A DNA stretch of 64,000 bases from an uncultured bacterium (GTDB lineage Bacteria > Hydrogenedentota > Hydrogenedentia > Hydrogenedentales > CAILVY01): NCBI GenBank assembly GCA_937951485.1, contig CALEDJ010000034.1, forward strand, positions 115,243 through 179,242, in the 5' to 3' direction. This document shows positions 27,612 to 36,551 of this stretch, one piece after another. The translations under genes and the position numbers were made by a program. The notes beneath the pieces are model-generated. The model was not told the DNA's origin, did no database searches, and was given only the letters and a program-made list of their open reading frames with translations. The stretch's first letter is position 1. Every line of letters begins with the position of its first letter.

Positions 27612-28192
27612 AGATGCTCTTCAAGCGGAGCGCAATGCTCCTGCAGGTGTTTGAGGATGCGATGCAGCCGTGTGCGCACAGCACCCTCCGTGCTATCCAC
27701 GATTCCCGCGATATCCCTGGCCGACATGCGCTGGAAATAGCGCAACACGACGATTTCGCGAGATTCCGCGGGCAGGGTGTCAATGGCTTCCAGAAGCGCC
27801 CGACGCCGTTCCGTGATAATGAATCGGTCCTCCGGGGTTTCCGAGAAAAGCCCCAGAACTTCGATTTCATTCCTCGGATCGCCGTGTTCCTCCAGCGCAG
27901 CCATGTGAACAAGTTGACTCCTTCTCAACGCGTTCAAACAGAGGTTTCGAGCGATGCGAAGCATCCAAGGCTTAAACTTTCTTTCCACATCGAAACGGTC
28001 CCTGGCGGCGTAGACCCGCAGAAAGGTTTCCTGCGCCATATCCTTGGCCGATTCGACGTTTTTCAAATAATGCAGGCAGAAGCGGAAGACGTCATTCTGG
28101 TAGCGCCGGACCAGTTCGACCAGCGCCGCGTCCTGGCCGCTTGCCAACAGTCCCATCAGGGTTTCATCGGAATGTGCGCTCACTTCCGCCAT
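27608..28192 (-). CDS. ECF RNA polymerase sigma factor (sigma-70 family)
   Basis: This 194-residue protein has region 2 (LVELVRRYQNDVFRFCLHYL, DMAQETFLRVY, FKPWMLRIARNLCLNALRR) and region 4 (LPAESREIVVLRYFQRMS, DIAGIVDSTEGAVRTRLHR), with no region 1 or 3. The ATG at 28192 is preferred to the in-frame ATG at 28255 because GGGAAA precedes it and the protein then starts just before region 2. It is regulated by the zinc-finger anti-sigma factor encoded immediately downstream. Confidence 0.92.
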   Translation of the reverse strand: MAEVSAHSDETLMGLLASGQDAALVELVRRYQNDVFRFCLHYLKNVESAKDMAQETFLRVYAARDRFDVERKFKPWMLRIARNLCLNALRRSQLVHMAALEEHGDPRNEIEVLGLFSETPEDRFIITERRRALLEAIDTLPAESREIVVLRYFQRMSARDIAGIVDSTEGAVRTRLHRILKHLQEHCAPLEEHL

Positions 28193-28445
28193 AACGTTTC
28201 CCGTCGCGGACGGCGCGCAGCCCGCACACCCTTCATAGCCCGTAATAGTAGCCATCTGCTGATTTTACACATGAGATGAGAAAACATCACAGGGTCCTGT
28301 TTGTTTCCATCTTGCTGCAACGAAGCCAATCGTGCGTAAATCATACTAAGGCAAAAACTTGGGAAACGCAAATCGCCATGGAAAGAACCCGGGCAAGGCC
28401 ATCTCGACAGCGAAAAACGGCCAAGTCGGGGGCGTCCTGTAGACA

Positions 28446-29000
28446 TTACAGACCACCCGGAAGCCCCCCCAATCTGCGAAGGTCGTGCGCGGGTTCGCTG
28501 ACATGGGCCGCCAGGCCGCTTTCCTGGAGATAGACGTTCACCTGTTGCGCTGCGATCCGCACCGCCGCCACCGCCTGGCGGCGCAGTTCCAGATTGGCGG
28601 GATGCGCCGCCATCGCCGCGCAACGTTCCGTGGCGGCCAGTAATTCGCGGTATGGCGGCAGATAAATCAGGCGTTCGTCATCCATCCGGTCCCGCAAATC
28701 CCGCAAGCGTTTCAGAAACACCTGCTGCACCCATTGACGCGCCGCCGGTCGGACACTCGAAGCATCCAGTGGGATTTGTGTCAGGTATTCCTCAGTCAAG
28801 GCGGTCAAGGCATTGGCGTGGGCGCGCAGCAACGTCGCTTTCTGGACGGTCGCAGGGGAAGGCTGGTGCACCATGCGGAATTCCCGGGTCAGATGGCGCA
28901 CCACGGCGTAGGAGACGCTCATGGCCACTACGCAGGCCGCAAGCGCAGCAGCCAGAAAACCGATGCGCCGCCGGATAGTTTTCTTAACGTCCGCGGGCAT
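28446..29000 (-). CDS. Small single-pass membrane protein, hypothetical
   Basis: This 184-residue protein has a basic N-terminus (PADVKKTIRRRIG), one membrane helix (FLAAALAACVVAMSVSYAVV, about 16-35) and a mostly helical Ala/Arg/Leu-rich exterior. No domain is recognised. The start at 29000 is chosen because the hydrophobic anchor follows at once; the open frame continues upstream. It lies upstream of the sigma-factor gene on the same strand with a 250-base gap, so a functional link to that stress pathway is possible but not shown. Confidence 0.6.
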   Translation of the reverse strand: MPADVKKTIRRRIGFLAAALAACVVAMSVSYAVVRHLTREFRMVHQPSPATVQKATLLRAHANALTALTEEYLTQIPLDASSVRPAARQWVQQVFLKRLRDLRDRMDDERLIYLPPYRELLAATERCAAMAAHPANLELRRQAVAAVRIAAQQVNVYLQESGLAAHVSEPAHDLRRLGGLPGGL

Positions 29001-29097
29001 GCCTCGCAGTCCGAATCCTTTGGAGTTCACCGTTGCCGGGTTTCCAATCACTGTATCCCAATCGTGCGGCGGACGCAAAGCGGTCGGACGGAAGTCT

Positions 29098-29928
29098 TTA
29101 TTTCCGGGGACGCGGACGCAGCAGACGCCGCATGTTTTCCGGGTTCTCCATCCACGCGACCGCCCGTTCGTAATCGGGATAAGCGCGTTCCATCCGCTTG
29201 AATTCCGGCGGGTGTATGCTGCGCCGGCCCGATTCCGACTCGGCAATGCCGAGGTGGGCGTGCAACATCTCGTGAAACACGATATAGCGGACGAAATATC
29301 GGGGCACAAAATCCTGATCCAGCAAGGGGTGGATGCGGATCACCTTGTCGCGGGGGGAATAACTCCCGAAACGAATCGAGCGCCGTTGAATTTTCCGGGG
29401 CATCTGTCCCCACGAAATATACGCTTCCACTTTATTATCGAAATGCGCCGCGTTGATCTCATCGAGCATATCCCGGAGATCATAGTTGCGGCCTCGGGGA
29501 TAACAGCGAATCACCCGCCTGCGACGGGGCTGAATAAGCCCCTTGTTTTCCCGGATAAATGCATCAATGACATCGCCTGCGAACCCCGCGCGCGGCTTGA
29601 TCACCCATCGCGCCAACGCATCCACCACGCTGTCCGGCGCTTTCAGGAACATGTGGTGCAGATGCACCTGCAGGACGCCGTCCGCGCGGCGGCGCGTCGA
29701 AATGATGGACGACGCGTTGTTCGTGATGCGCAGAAAGACCGGTCCGGGAATGCGTTGACTCAGCGCCTCGTTGAGCCGTTCGACCGCCTGGCGCGCTTCA
29801 CTTGTGGCGCGCGGTGGCGCTTTGGCCGGCCTTTTCCTGGGGGCGGCTTCGGGCTTTCCTGTGCGTGAGGCGGCATTGTCCACGGGTGTCGGAGAGGGCA
29901 CCCAGGGAAATTCCAATTGTTCAGTCAT
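29098..29928 (-). CDS. SprT-like zinc metalloprotease-type protein
   Basis: This 276-residue protein has a proline/alanine-rich N-terminal 50 residues, then a domain with the zinc motif HEMLH near residue 216 (VFHEMLHAHLG) and a downstream HPPEFKRMERAYPDYERA. The segment DMLDEINAAHFDNKVEAYISWG is typical of SprT-like domains (plant, human Spartan and bacterial SprT). These are thought to cleave DNA-protein crosslinks or simply bind DNA. There is no signal peptide, so it is cytoplasmic. The start ATG at 29928 follows GGAAGCACC. Confidence 0.78.
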   Translation of the reverse strand: MTEQLEFPWVPSPTPVDNAASRTGKPEAAPRKRPAKAPPRATSEARQAVERLNEALSQRIPGPVFLRITNNASSIISTRRRADGVLQVHLHHMFLKAPDSVVDALARWVIKPRAGFAGDVIDAFIRENKGLIQPRRRRVIRCYPRGRNYDLRDMLDEINAAHFDNKVEAYISWGQMPRKIQRRSIRFGSYSPRDKVIRIHPLLDQDFVPRYFVRYIVFHEMLHAHLGIAESESGRRSIHPPEFKRMERAYPDYERAVAWMENPENMRRLLRPRPRK

Positions 29929-30029
29929 GATGGTGCTTCCCGTAATAGTCAGGACAACGACGACGCCGCAACGATAACAGAACGGACGGGGTTGAAGACA
30001 AGCCTGCCAGAACTGGATACGCCTTGATT

Positions 30030-30541
30030 CAGTGCTGTCCAGAATAGATTGCCAGGAGAATGAATGGCTATGGCCAGAACCCTTTGAAAATCCTGTGGAA
30101 TCAAGATGATGTGGCGGGCATGTCCTACGGGGAAACCACTCCTTGGGGATTCCTGAGATATCATTGACCCCATTACCAAGGTGTCCTGTCTTGTTTCCCC
30201 TCACCCCACCCCTCTCCCGGAGGGAGAGGGAGCCGTCCGAGCACGACAGCGCGACGCAGACAGACCTGCCCCTTTCCCGGAGGGAGAGGGTGTATATGGC
30301 GAAAAAGGTGTCCTGGCTTGTTTCCCCTCACCCCACCCCTCTCCCGGAGGGAGAGGGAGCCGTCCGAGCACGACAGCGCGCCGCAGACAGACCTGCCCCT
30401 CTCCCGGAGGGAGAGGGTGTATATGGCGAAACCTGAGGCATGCTGTCGCTCCCTCTCCCTCCGGGAGAGGGGTGGGGTGAGGGGAAAGATCAATACGACA
30501 AAAGGCTTTTCTCGAAACTCAGAATATTCTGGACAGCACTG
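30030..30541. repeat. R1 element, copy 2 (512 bp, perfect 17-bp inverted ends)
   Basis: The ends CAGTGCTGTCCAGAATA (30030-30046) and its exact complement (30525-30541) bound the element. Inside are a left flank shared with copy 3 (about 30060-30180) and a 127-bp tandem duplication (30181-30307 and 30308-30434) made of CTCTCCCGGAGGGAGAGG palindromes. The right part is a mirror of the first palindrome. There is no coding capacity and no transposase. Confidence 0.85.
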
Positions 30542-30623
30542 GATCTGATTCAAGAGTTTCCGGTTTCACAGACAACCCGCAAATCAGTGCATCACCCTTC
30601 GCTCCACAGCACATTCTAGAGAT

Positions 30624-33600
30624 TCAGGACTTTCCGGTTTCACAGACAACCCGGAAACCAACATCATGCATGGCCTGGGAGGCATCGTAATGCAGACGGA
30701 AGGCGGAGCGGGCCCGCTTGGGAATGTCGAGCCAGGACCCGCCGCGGACGACTTTGCGCCTGCCGGCCGCGGCGTGTGGCGCGCAGAATTCGGTGTTTCC
30801 GGGATAGGGGCCGTAATCCGAGAGCGTCCATTCGGCCACATTGCCGTGCATGTCATGCAGCCCCCAGGGATTCGGTGTAAAGACGCCGCCGGGCGCAGCA
30901 ACGCGCCATCCGTCGTCGAAACGGGTGTCGGCGGGCCGCCACGGCGGATGCACGTCGGGTACGTGGGGATAGTAAACGCTGTGATGCGTCGCATCGGACA
31001 AGTTGGCGGAGCGGCTGAAATCGCAATCGAGCGTGCCATGCCAAAAAGCAGTGGTCGTACCGGCACGGCAGGCGTATTCCCATTGCGCTTCGGTGGGAAG
31101 GGTGAACCGCAAACCTGTTTTTCCGGACAGCCACGCGCAGAAGGCCATCGCCTGGTCCCAGGAAACCCGAACCACCGGCTGTTCGGGGCGGTTCAGCGGG
31201 AAGCCGCGCTCGTCATCGCCGAACTGATAGGCTTCCCCCGTTTCAAGGCCGCTATCGTGCGTCGGGTCGAAGCACTGATACTGTCGGTTGGTCACCTCGT
31301 AGCGCCCGATCCAGAAGCCGGTTTCAATGGTCTGCACATGGGCCGGACGTTCATTGGGATATCCCTGGTCCGAACCCATGATAAAGGAACCTGGCCGGAT
31401 ATGGACCAGATCGATGAAAATCCCAGCGGCAATCTCGATGGCGATGGTGTCCTCATTATGATCGCCGGACGTTTCAATCCTGGCGGTCGCATCGCCCTCG
31501 ACAAAGGTCGGGAATGCGGTGATTTCGGGAACCGGCGCGCGTTCGAGGGCGGCTGCGGGATGGATCGCATCGGGGTCTTCGTCAATGCCGGCGTAGCGAT
31601 GATGCAAGACGCGACGGCGCTCATTGCCGCGCCGGGCCGCGGCCAGTTTTGCGGGGATTGCGGCCACCACCTCCTGCCAGGTCCCGTGAAACGGCGCGTT
31701 GAGGTCAATCCAGGTAATCAGGCGGTCCCACGCCTCTGTACTCAGTGAAACGCCATGGTGGCCATCCCTCAGAATTTGAATCAGGCGGCTGTTATCGGCA
31801 TGGAAATCACGCGGCGGCAACAGGTGCGCATCGCTTTCCAGCGTGGGCGTATGCACCCAACGGCGCAGTTCCATATACGACGGCGAAAAGTGCATCTGGA
31901 ACGCGGAGGGAATCCGATCAGTGGGCCGTGCCGTCAGGTCGGAGGCGGTTTTACCGCCCGCCAGCGGTCCGCCGTGATGGCATCCGACGCAATACGCATC
32001 CAGCACGGGCTGGACTTCGCGTTCGAAGGAGAAGCCGCGTGCCGGGCCATACCACGATGCAATCGGAGAGGGTTCGCGCCGGAAGGCCATTGGAGTGGTG
32101 TCAAAGGGGGCGGTGGTGTTCTGCTTTTCGTGGCAACCGACGCAGGAGCGTTTTTCTCCGGGGGCGGCGGTCATCCAACTGCGCATAAGCGCCAGCGCCT
32201 TGCCGTCGGCATCGAGGGGCTGAAGCGAGATTGGCGTGCATGCGGGCACACGGAAATGGGCCGACCCGTCCGGTTCTACTGGCACCGTGCCAATGATGCG
32301 CTTCACATCCCAGGGGCCATCCAAACCGACGCGATCGGGTTCCGCGCCGAGGCCGTGGAAGGTGTAGGTGTATCCCACGAGCCGCAATGCTTTGACCATG
32401 CCGCGCGGCACGCCCGCCAATCCCGGACCGCGATAGACATCCGCCATCAGGACCGTCGCCTCGATTTGGGACGGGTCGGCCACATCGGGAATGACGGGCT
32501 GTCGCGGGGTTGTGCGCCAGGGCGTCGGCTCGAAGAACGCCCAGCCGGGTTCTTCGTGAATCAGGACGAAGTTGTCGAAAACATCCACGAGATAGATGCC
32601 CCAGAGACCCGTTTTCACCGGCTTGCAGGAGACCAGGAAATGTTTTTCGCTCAGGGGGAAGGGATGCAGGAATCGCGGCCAACTGGCGCAGATGAGGCCA
32701 TCAAGAATCACCGGTTTTACTGGTTCACCATGGCCGGGGATACGCTGCACTACGCCATCGGCTTCCTGTCGGCCCAAGGCCGGATCAAAGATCACCAATT
32801 CGCCCTGTCTCGGGGGGTCGTGGTGGCCGCCGACAATTGCCACCACCTTCGTGGGATGATTCGGGATGGGGCGGGCGTAGAACATGGCCGTGGGCCAGAA
32901 CGAGTTGCTGCCATAGTATTCCGTCTGGCGGCTGCCATCGGGGTTCATGCTGAACAGCAGCCGCGTGAAGGCGTGGGCAATGTCGGCATATTCCCAGCGC
33001 TGGTACAGAACGCGCCCATCATTGAGCACGGTCGGACACCAGTTGTGGTCCTGATCGTTCGTGAGGCGCCGGATGCCTTGATCACGGTCAAGAAGATAGA
33101 GATTCGCCACTTTGGATGTACCGCCGACGCAGGGCACGCCGATAAAGGGGGCTGTTGACGTGAAAATGATCCGGTCGTCGGGCAGATAGCAGGCGTCGTA
33201 GTTGTGCACGTCGGGCTCATCAATCAAGGGCAGGCGATGAAGAGTACCGGATGTCAAATCCAATTCGGCGACACCCCAGCGGCCTTCCGTGTCCGGCATG
33301 GAGAACAGGAGTTTCTCGGCATCGTAGTGCAGGTCAAGATCGCCGATGAACTGGTCGTCCGGCGGGCGGAAAAGGGTTTCGGTTCGGCCGCCCGGTCGCA
33401 CTGGTGACAGCATTTCCAGTGTATTTTCATAGCCGGTCGGAGGGAGGTCGTCGTTGCCGTGATAATTCATGGGAAGACCGAGGCGATCGGCGCGCCGTCG
33501 AATCATCAACAGCCGGTCGAAATCCAGGAGCGGATTCGCCAGCAGCGCGTCGCGTTGCAGCGCGTCGAATCGCGCAACAAGTGGAGCGTGCGCATCGGCC

Positions 33601-34589
33601 CCGGCGTCGCGCGGCAGACGATCGTGTTCGGCGCGCAACGCGTCGAGTTGCGCCAGATACTCCACCCCCTGCGCGTACTCGTCCGGAAAATTCCGCATCA
33701 AATCCTCGATCGCCAGGCGCAGCGCGCGCCAGCGCGGCGCGGCAATGCCCGGTTCATCGGGATGGGCCAATGCCGGAAACTTCGAACGCATCACCACCGG
33801 TTGCCACGACTCGGGCGTGGCCAGATATTTCAGGATATTGGCGGTGATTGCAAGCAGATTGGCGCGGTGCGGGTTGTTGCGGTCGGCATAGTCGGGCCAG
33901 CGCCAGCCGAACAGAATGATTCGTCCCGCGCCAACCGCGTATTCCACAAGCGGCCGTTGAACGCCATCGGGCGTGTTCCCCAGCACCATCCCCTCGCCGG
34001 GACCGCCCCAATAGAAGTCGGCCACTGCACGGCAGCCGCCGTTGCTCAGCCAGATGAGGCCGTCATCACCGGGGACAAGGCCGGCAAACACAGGATGCGT
34101 TTTCTCGACCGCTGCCATCGCCGCAGGATCGCGGTAATGGTCCAGTTCCCGCCGCTGCGCCCGCACATCGGGTTCCAATCCCAGGGAATCAATGATGGCC
34201 AGAGCGCCGCCCGACAACAGAACCCCGCCGCCGTCCGTGGCGAAGCGCCGCAGCGCGGCGAGATGCGGCCCGCCATAAAGCCTTGTACGCGCGATGGCGT
34301 CGCCCTGGTGATGCCAGACCACGTCGAAATCGGCGATATTCCGCGCCCCACCGGCAACATCTGCAAATCCGCCCGCGTCGCTTGCGAAAAGCAGCGTCGC
34401 ATCGCCAAGCGCCTGTGCAGAATCCCAAGCCCCGAGATCATGCGGCCCCATCTCCCCAAATGAACCCTCCGCCGCCACAAAAGCAATACGCAACGGCTGC
34501 GCCTGAACTGCATCCATGCAGGCCAATACGATGCACGCAACAGCGACGACAAGGACACGTTTCAGGGCAACCGATGAATAAGTGCGCAT
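30624..34589 (-). CDS. Amidotransferase-like / HzsA-related diheme / SUMF1 fusion protein
   Basis: This 1,321-residue exported protein has a signal peptide (RVLVVAVACIVLACMDAVQA). Residues about 30-260 resemble a class-I amidotransferase or ThuA-like (DUF4960-type) fold without a clear catalytic Cys. Residues about 330-980 form the core shared with hydrazine-synthase alpha-subunit-like proteins: beta-propeller blades (LLFSMPDTEGRWGV, WCPTVLNDGRVLYQRWEYAD) followed by two CxxCH haem sites, CVGCHEK (816) and CVGCHHG (867). Residues about 1050-1318 form a SUMF1/FGE-like domain ending RGGSWLDIPKRARSAFR. The two cysteines of true FGE are absent. It diverges from a sulfatase gene with 148 bases between them. 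Its function is not established. Confidence 0.75.
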   Translation of the reverse strand: MRTYSSVALKRVLVVAVACIVLACMDAVQAQPLRIAFVAAEGSFGEMGPHDLGAWDSAQALGDATLLFASDAGGFADVAGGARNIADFDVVWHHQGDAIARTRLYGGPHLAALRRFATDGGGVLLSGGALAIIDSLGLEPDVRAQRRELDHYRDPAAMAAVEKTHPVFAGLVPGDDGLIWLSNGGCRAVADFYWGGPGEGMVLGNTPDGVQRPLVEYAVGAGRIILFGWRWPDYADRNNPHRANLLAITANILKYLATPESWQPVVMRSKFPALAHPDEPGIAAPRWRALRLAIEDLMRNFPDEYAQGVEYLAQLDALRAEHDRLPRDAGADAHAPLVARFDALQRDALLANPLLDFDRLLMIRRRADRLGLPMNYHGNDDLPPTGYENTLEMLSPVRPGGRTETLFRPPDDQFIGDLDLHYDAEKLLFSMPDTEGRWGVAELDLTSGTLHRLPLIDEPDVHNYDACYLPDDRIIFTSTAPFIGVPCVGGTSKVANLYLLDRDQGIRRLTNDQDHNWCPTVLNDGRVLYQRWEYADIAHAFTRLLFSMNPDGSRQTEYYGSNSFWPTAMFYARPIPNHPTKVVAIVGGHHDPPRQGELVIFDPALGRQEADGVVQRIPGHGEPVKPVILDGLICASWPRFLHPFPLSEKHFLVSCKPVKTGLWGIYLVDVFDNFVLIHEEPGWAFFEPTPWRTTPRQPVIPDVADPSQIEATVLMADVYRGPGLAGVPRGMVKALRLVGYTYTFHGLGAEPDRVGLDGPWDVKRIIGTVPVEPDGSAHFRVPACTPISLQPLDADGKALALMRSWMTAAPGEKRSCVGCHEKQNTTAPFDTTPMAFRREPSPIASWYGPARGFSFEREVQPVLDAYCVGCHHGGPLAGGKTASDLTARPTDRIPSAFQMHFSPSYMELRRWVHTPTLESDAHLLPPRDFHADNSRLIQILRDGHHGVSLSTEAWDRLITWIDLNAPFHGTWQEVVAAIPAKLAAARRGNERRRVLHHRYAGIDEDPDAIHPAAALERAPVPEITAFPTFVEGDATARIETSGDHNEDTIAIEIAAGIFIDLVHIRPGSFIMGSDQGYPNERPAHVQTIETGFWIGRYEVTNRQYQCFDPTHDSGLETGEAYQFGDDERGFPLNRPEQPVVRVSWDQAMAFCAWLSGKTGLRFTLPTEAQWEYACRAGTTTAFWHGTLDCDFSRSANLSDATHHSVYYPHVPDVHPPWRPADTRFDDGWRVAAPGGVFTPNPWGLHDMHGNVAEWTLSDYGPYPGNTEFCAPHAAAGRRKVVRGGSWLDIPKRARSAFRLHYDASQAMHDVGFRVVCETGKS

Positions 34590-34737
34590 CGCGAATCCTT
34601 TCGCGCAAGACCTGAAAAACAGAATAACGATGGATACCATTGAAAACCATAGGGGCGTTCTGGTTCAATCCCCTTGTCGCCATTGCCGGACAAGACAACG
34701 CGATTTTTCACTTCCGCCGGCGACGGAGGATAATACG

Positions 34738-36147
34738 ATGACGCAAAAAACATTGACGCGCAGAGCATTCCTGGAAACGTCGGCAGGAACTCTGGGGGTG
34801 TTTTACGCGGGGCGGAGCGTCGCAGCGCGGACGTTTCCGGATTTCGCACCGAACATCCTGTTCATCAACACAGACCAGCAACGGAAGGACACGCTGGCCT
34901 GCTATGGGAACAGCCGCGTTCAGACGCCGCATTTGGATGCGCTGGCGGAGCGGGGCGCTCTTTTCACTTCATGCTATGTAACCCAACCCGTGTGTTCGCC
35001 ATGCCGTTCGAGCATGGTGACGGGACTTTTTCCCAACGCGACCTCGGTGGTGGAAAACAGTATGCCTCTGCCGCCGCATCTGTTTGCATGGCCGCGCACC
35101 CTGCGCGAGGCGGGATTCAGGACCGCCTATATCGGCAAATGGCACCTTGGCGTCGAACCCGTTCCCGATTATTTCGATTTCTGGCGGGGATTCGAGACGG
35201 GTTGGGAACATTTCATCAAGGAAGATCCGTTTTACGCCCCGCCCGGAGAAAAAGACAGCGAATTCCGAAAGCGCATCGCGAAGAACCCGCCTGTTGTGCC
35301 CGAAGGGGAAAGCCTGATTGGGAAATACCGGCCTGACGTGGAAACGGATTATGCCCTCGAATTCATCCGTGAAAACAAAGACCGCCCCTTCGCCTGCTGG
35401 CTTTCTTTCTATCCTCCGCATACGCCAAAGGAGGCGCCGAAAGAAAACATCGCGCTGTACCGGGGAAAAATTGAGCCGTTGGAACAGGCCGTCTATCACG
35501 CGATGGTCAACCGCCTGGACTGGAATGTCGGACGTATTTTGGCGGCACTCGATAAACGTGGCCTCAGGGAAAAGACGCTCATCGTGTTCACATCGGACCA
35601 CGGGGAGAATTTCCCCATGCGATGGAACAACCATCTCAAGCGCCTGTGCTACGACCAGTCGGCGAATGTGCCCTTGATTATGAGTCTGCCGGGCGTCCTG
35701 CCGGAAGGCGCGCGGATAGACAACGTCGTCAGCATCGCCGATTTGTGCCCGACCATTCTGGACCTCTGCGGGATGACGCCGCCCCCCGGCCTTCACGGCC
35801 ACAGCATGAGAGGACTGCTGTGCAGCGACGCCACCCCATGGCGTGAGGATGTCTTTATCCAGAACAATCCCTACCGTTCCCGGGTGGAAAAAAGCCACGA
35901 CGAGGCCCCGGACATGCGCGAGCGATGTGTGGTCACCGACAATTGGAAACTGATCCTGAATACCTCGCGCCCGCCCGAACTCTATGATCGCCGAAGTCCC
36001 CAAGCCGACACAGAAAACCTCTTCGGGCAACCGGAAACCAAGTCGGTTGCGCGGGATATGGCGGCCCGCATGTCGGGCTGGGCGGAAAAAACCGGCGATG
36101 ACATGGCGAAACAACTCGTTGTTCAGTGGAACCGGGAATGGCTGTAG
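34738..36147 (+). CDS. Tat-exported Cys-type sulfatase
   Basis: This 469-residue protein begins with a Tat signal (KTLTRRAFLETSAG). The sulfatase signature C86-S-P-C-R90 has the C-x-P-x-R pattern, so C86 would be converted to formylglycine by an FGE or anSME. The metal ligands are visible in FINTDQQRKDTL (D46) and in VFTSDHGENF; the His in the fingerprint GKWHLG is present. It hydrolyses sulfate esters of carbohydrates or aryl compounds by family rule; the natural substrate is unknown. The start ATG at 34738 has GGAGGA 7 bases upstream. The divergent neighbour carries a SUMF1 domain that lacks FGE cysteines. Confidence 0.9.
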   Translation: MTQKTLTRRAFLETSAGTLGVFYAGRSVAARTFPDFAPNILFINTDQQRKDTLACYGNSRVQTPHLDALAERGALFTSCYVTQPVCSPCRSSMVTGLFPNATSVVENSMPLPPHLFAWPRTLREAGFRTAYIGKWHLGVEPVPDYFDFWRGFETGWEHFIKEDPFYAPPGEKDSEFRKRIAKNPPVVPEGESLIGKYRPDVETDYALEFIRENKDRPFACWLSFYPPHTPKEAPKENIALYRGKIEPLEQAVYHAMVNRLDWNVGRILAALDKRGLREKTLIVFTSDHGENFPMRWNNHLKRLCYDQSANVPLIMSLPGVLPEGARIDNVVSIADLCPTILDLCGMTPPPGLHGHSMRGLLCSDATPWREDVFIQNNPYRSRVEKSHDEAPDMRERCVVTDNWKLILNTSRPPELYDRRSPQADTENLFGQPETKSVARDMAARMSGWAEKTGDDMAKQLVVQWNREWL

Positions 36148-36551
36148 ATTCCCAGTCTTCGCTGCAAGGCGCACGTCTGTCATCCAGAGAGTTTTGGAGA
36201 CATCGCCCAAAAACGACTCTCCTCGAAACGCAGTGAAAAAATCCTCATCCACCCCGCGTCTGATAGGGAAACGCACTTTCCTGGCAATACGACAATTTGA
36301 ACCTGCCCGCCAACCCTGAATTCTCGTCATTGCGCGCGAAGCGAAGAAAACCGCCGCTGTGACGACTTTCGCTACGCCAATACGCCGCAATAGGAACATA
36401 CAAGCACTCTGAGGCGCATCGCTTATCCGGATTCCGCGCTACGCTTCGCTCGCAATGACGGAGTTATCGGCAATGATTGCGTCAGTCGGCCGAAATGCCA
36501 CCTGATTTTTTTCACGGGAAATCAGGCCTTGTGCGCCTGTCGCGGATCGTG
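36148..36551. repeat. Interval holding R2 element, copy b (left end unclear)
   Basis: The R2-like body is at about 36318-36499 (CATTGCGCGCGAAGCGAAG ... GCTTCGCTCGCAATGACGG) and ends with the arm CAGTCGGCCGAAATGCC (36483-36499). No left arm is recognisable, so the copy is diverged or truncated. Bases 36148-36317 show no gene. CCTGATTT/AAATCAGG at about 36502-36527 forms a hairpin that may end the leftward DUF1846 transcript. Confidence 0.6.

Noticed and set aside
30143-30553. Open reading frames of 76-126 codons on both strands
   Set aside because: They run through G/C-rich palindromes of R1, give low-complexity Pro/Arg/Gly peptides, and mirror each other on the two strands.
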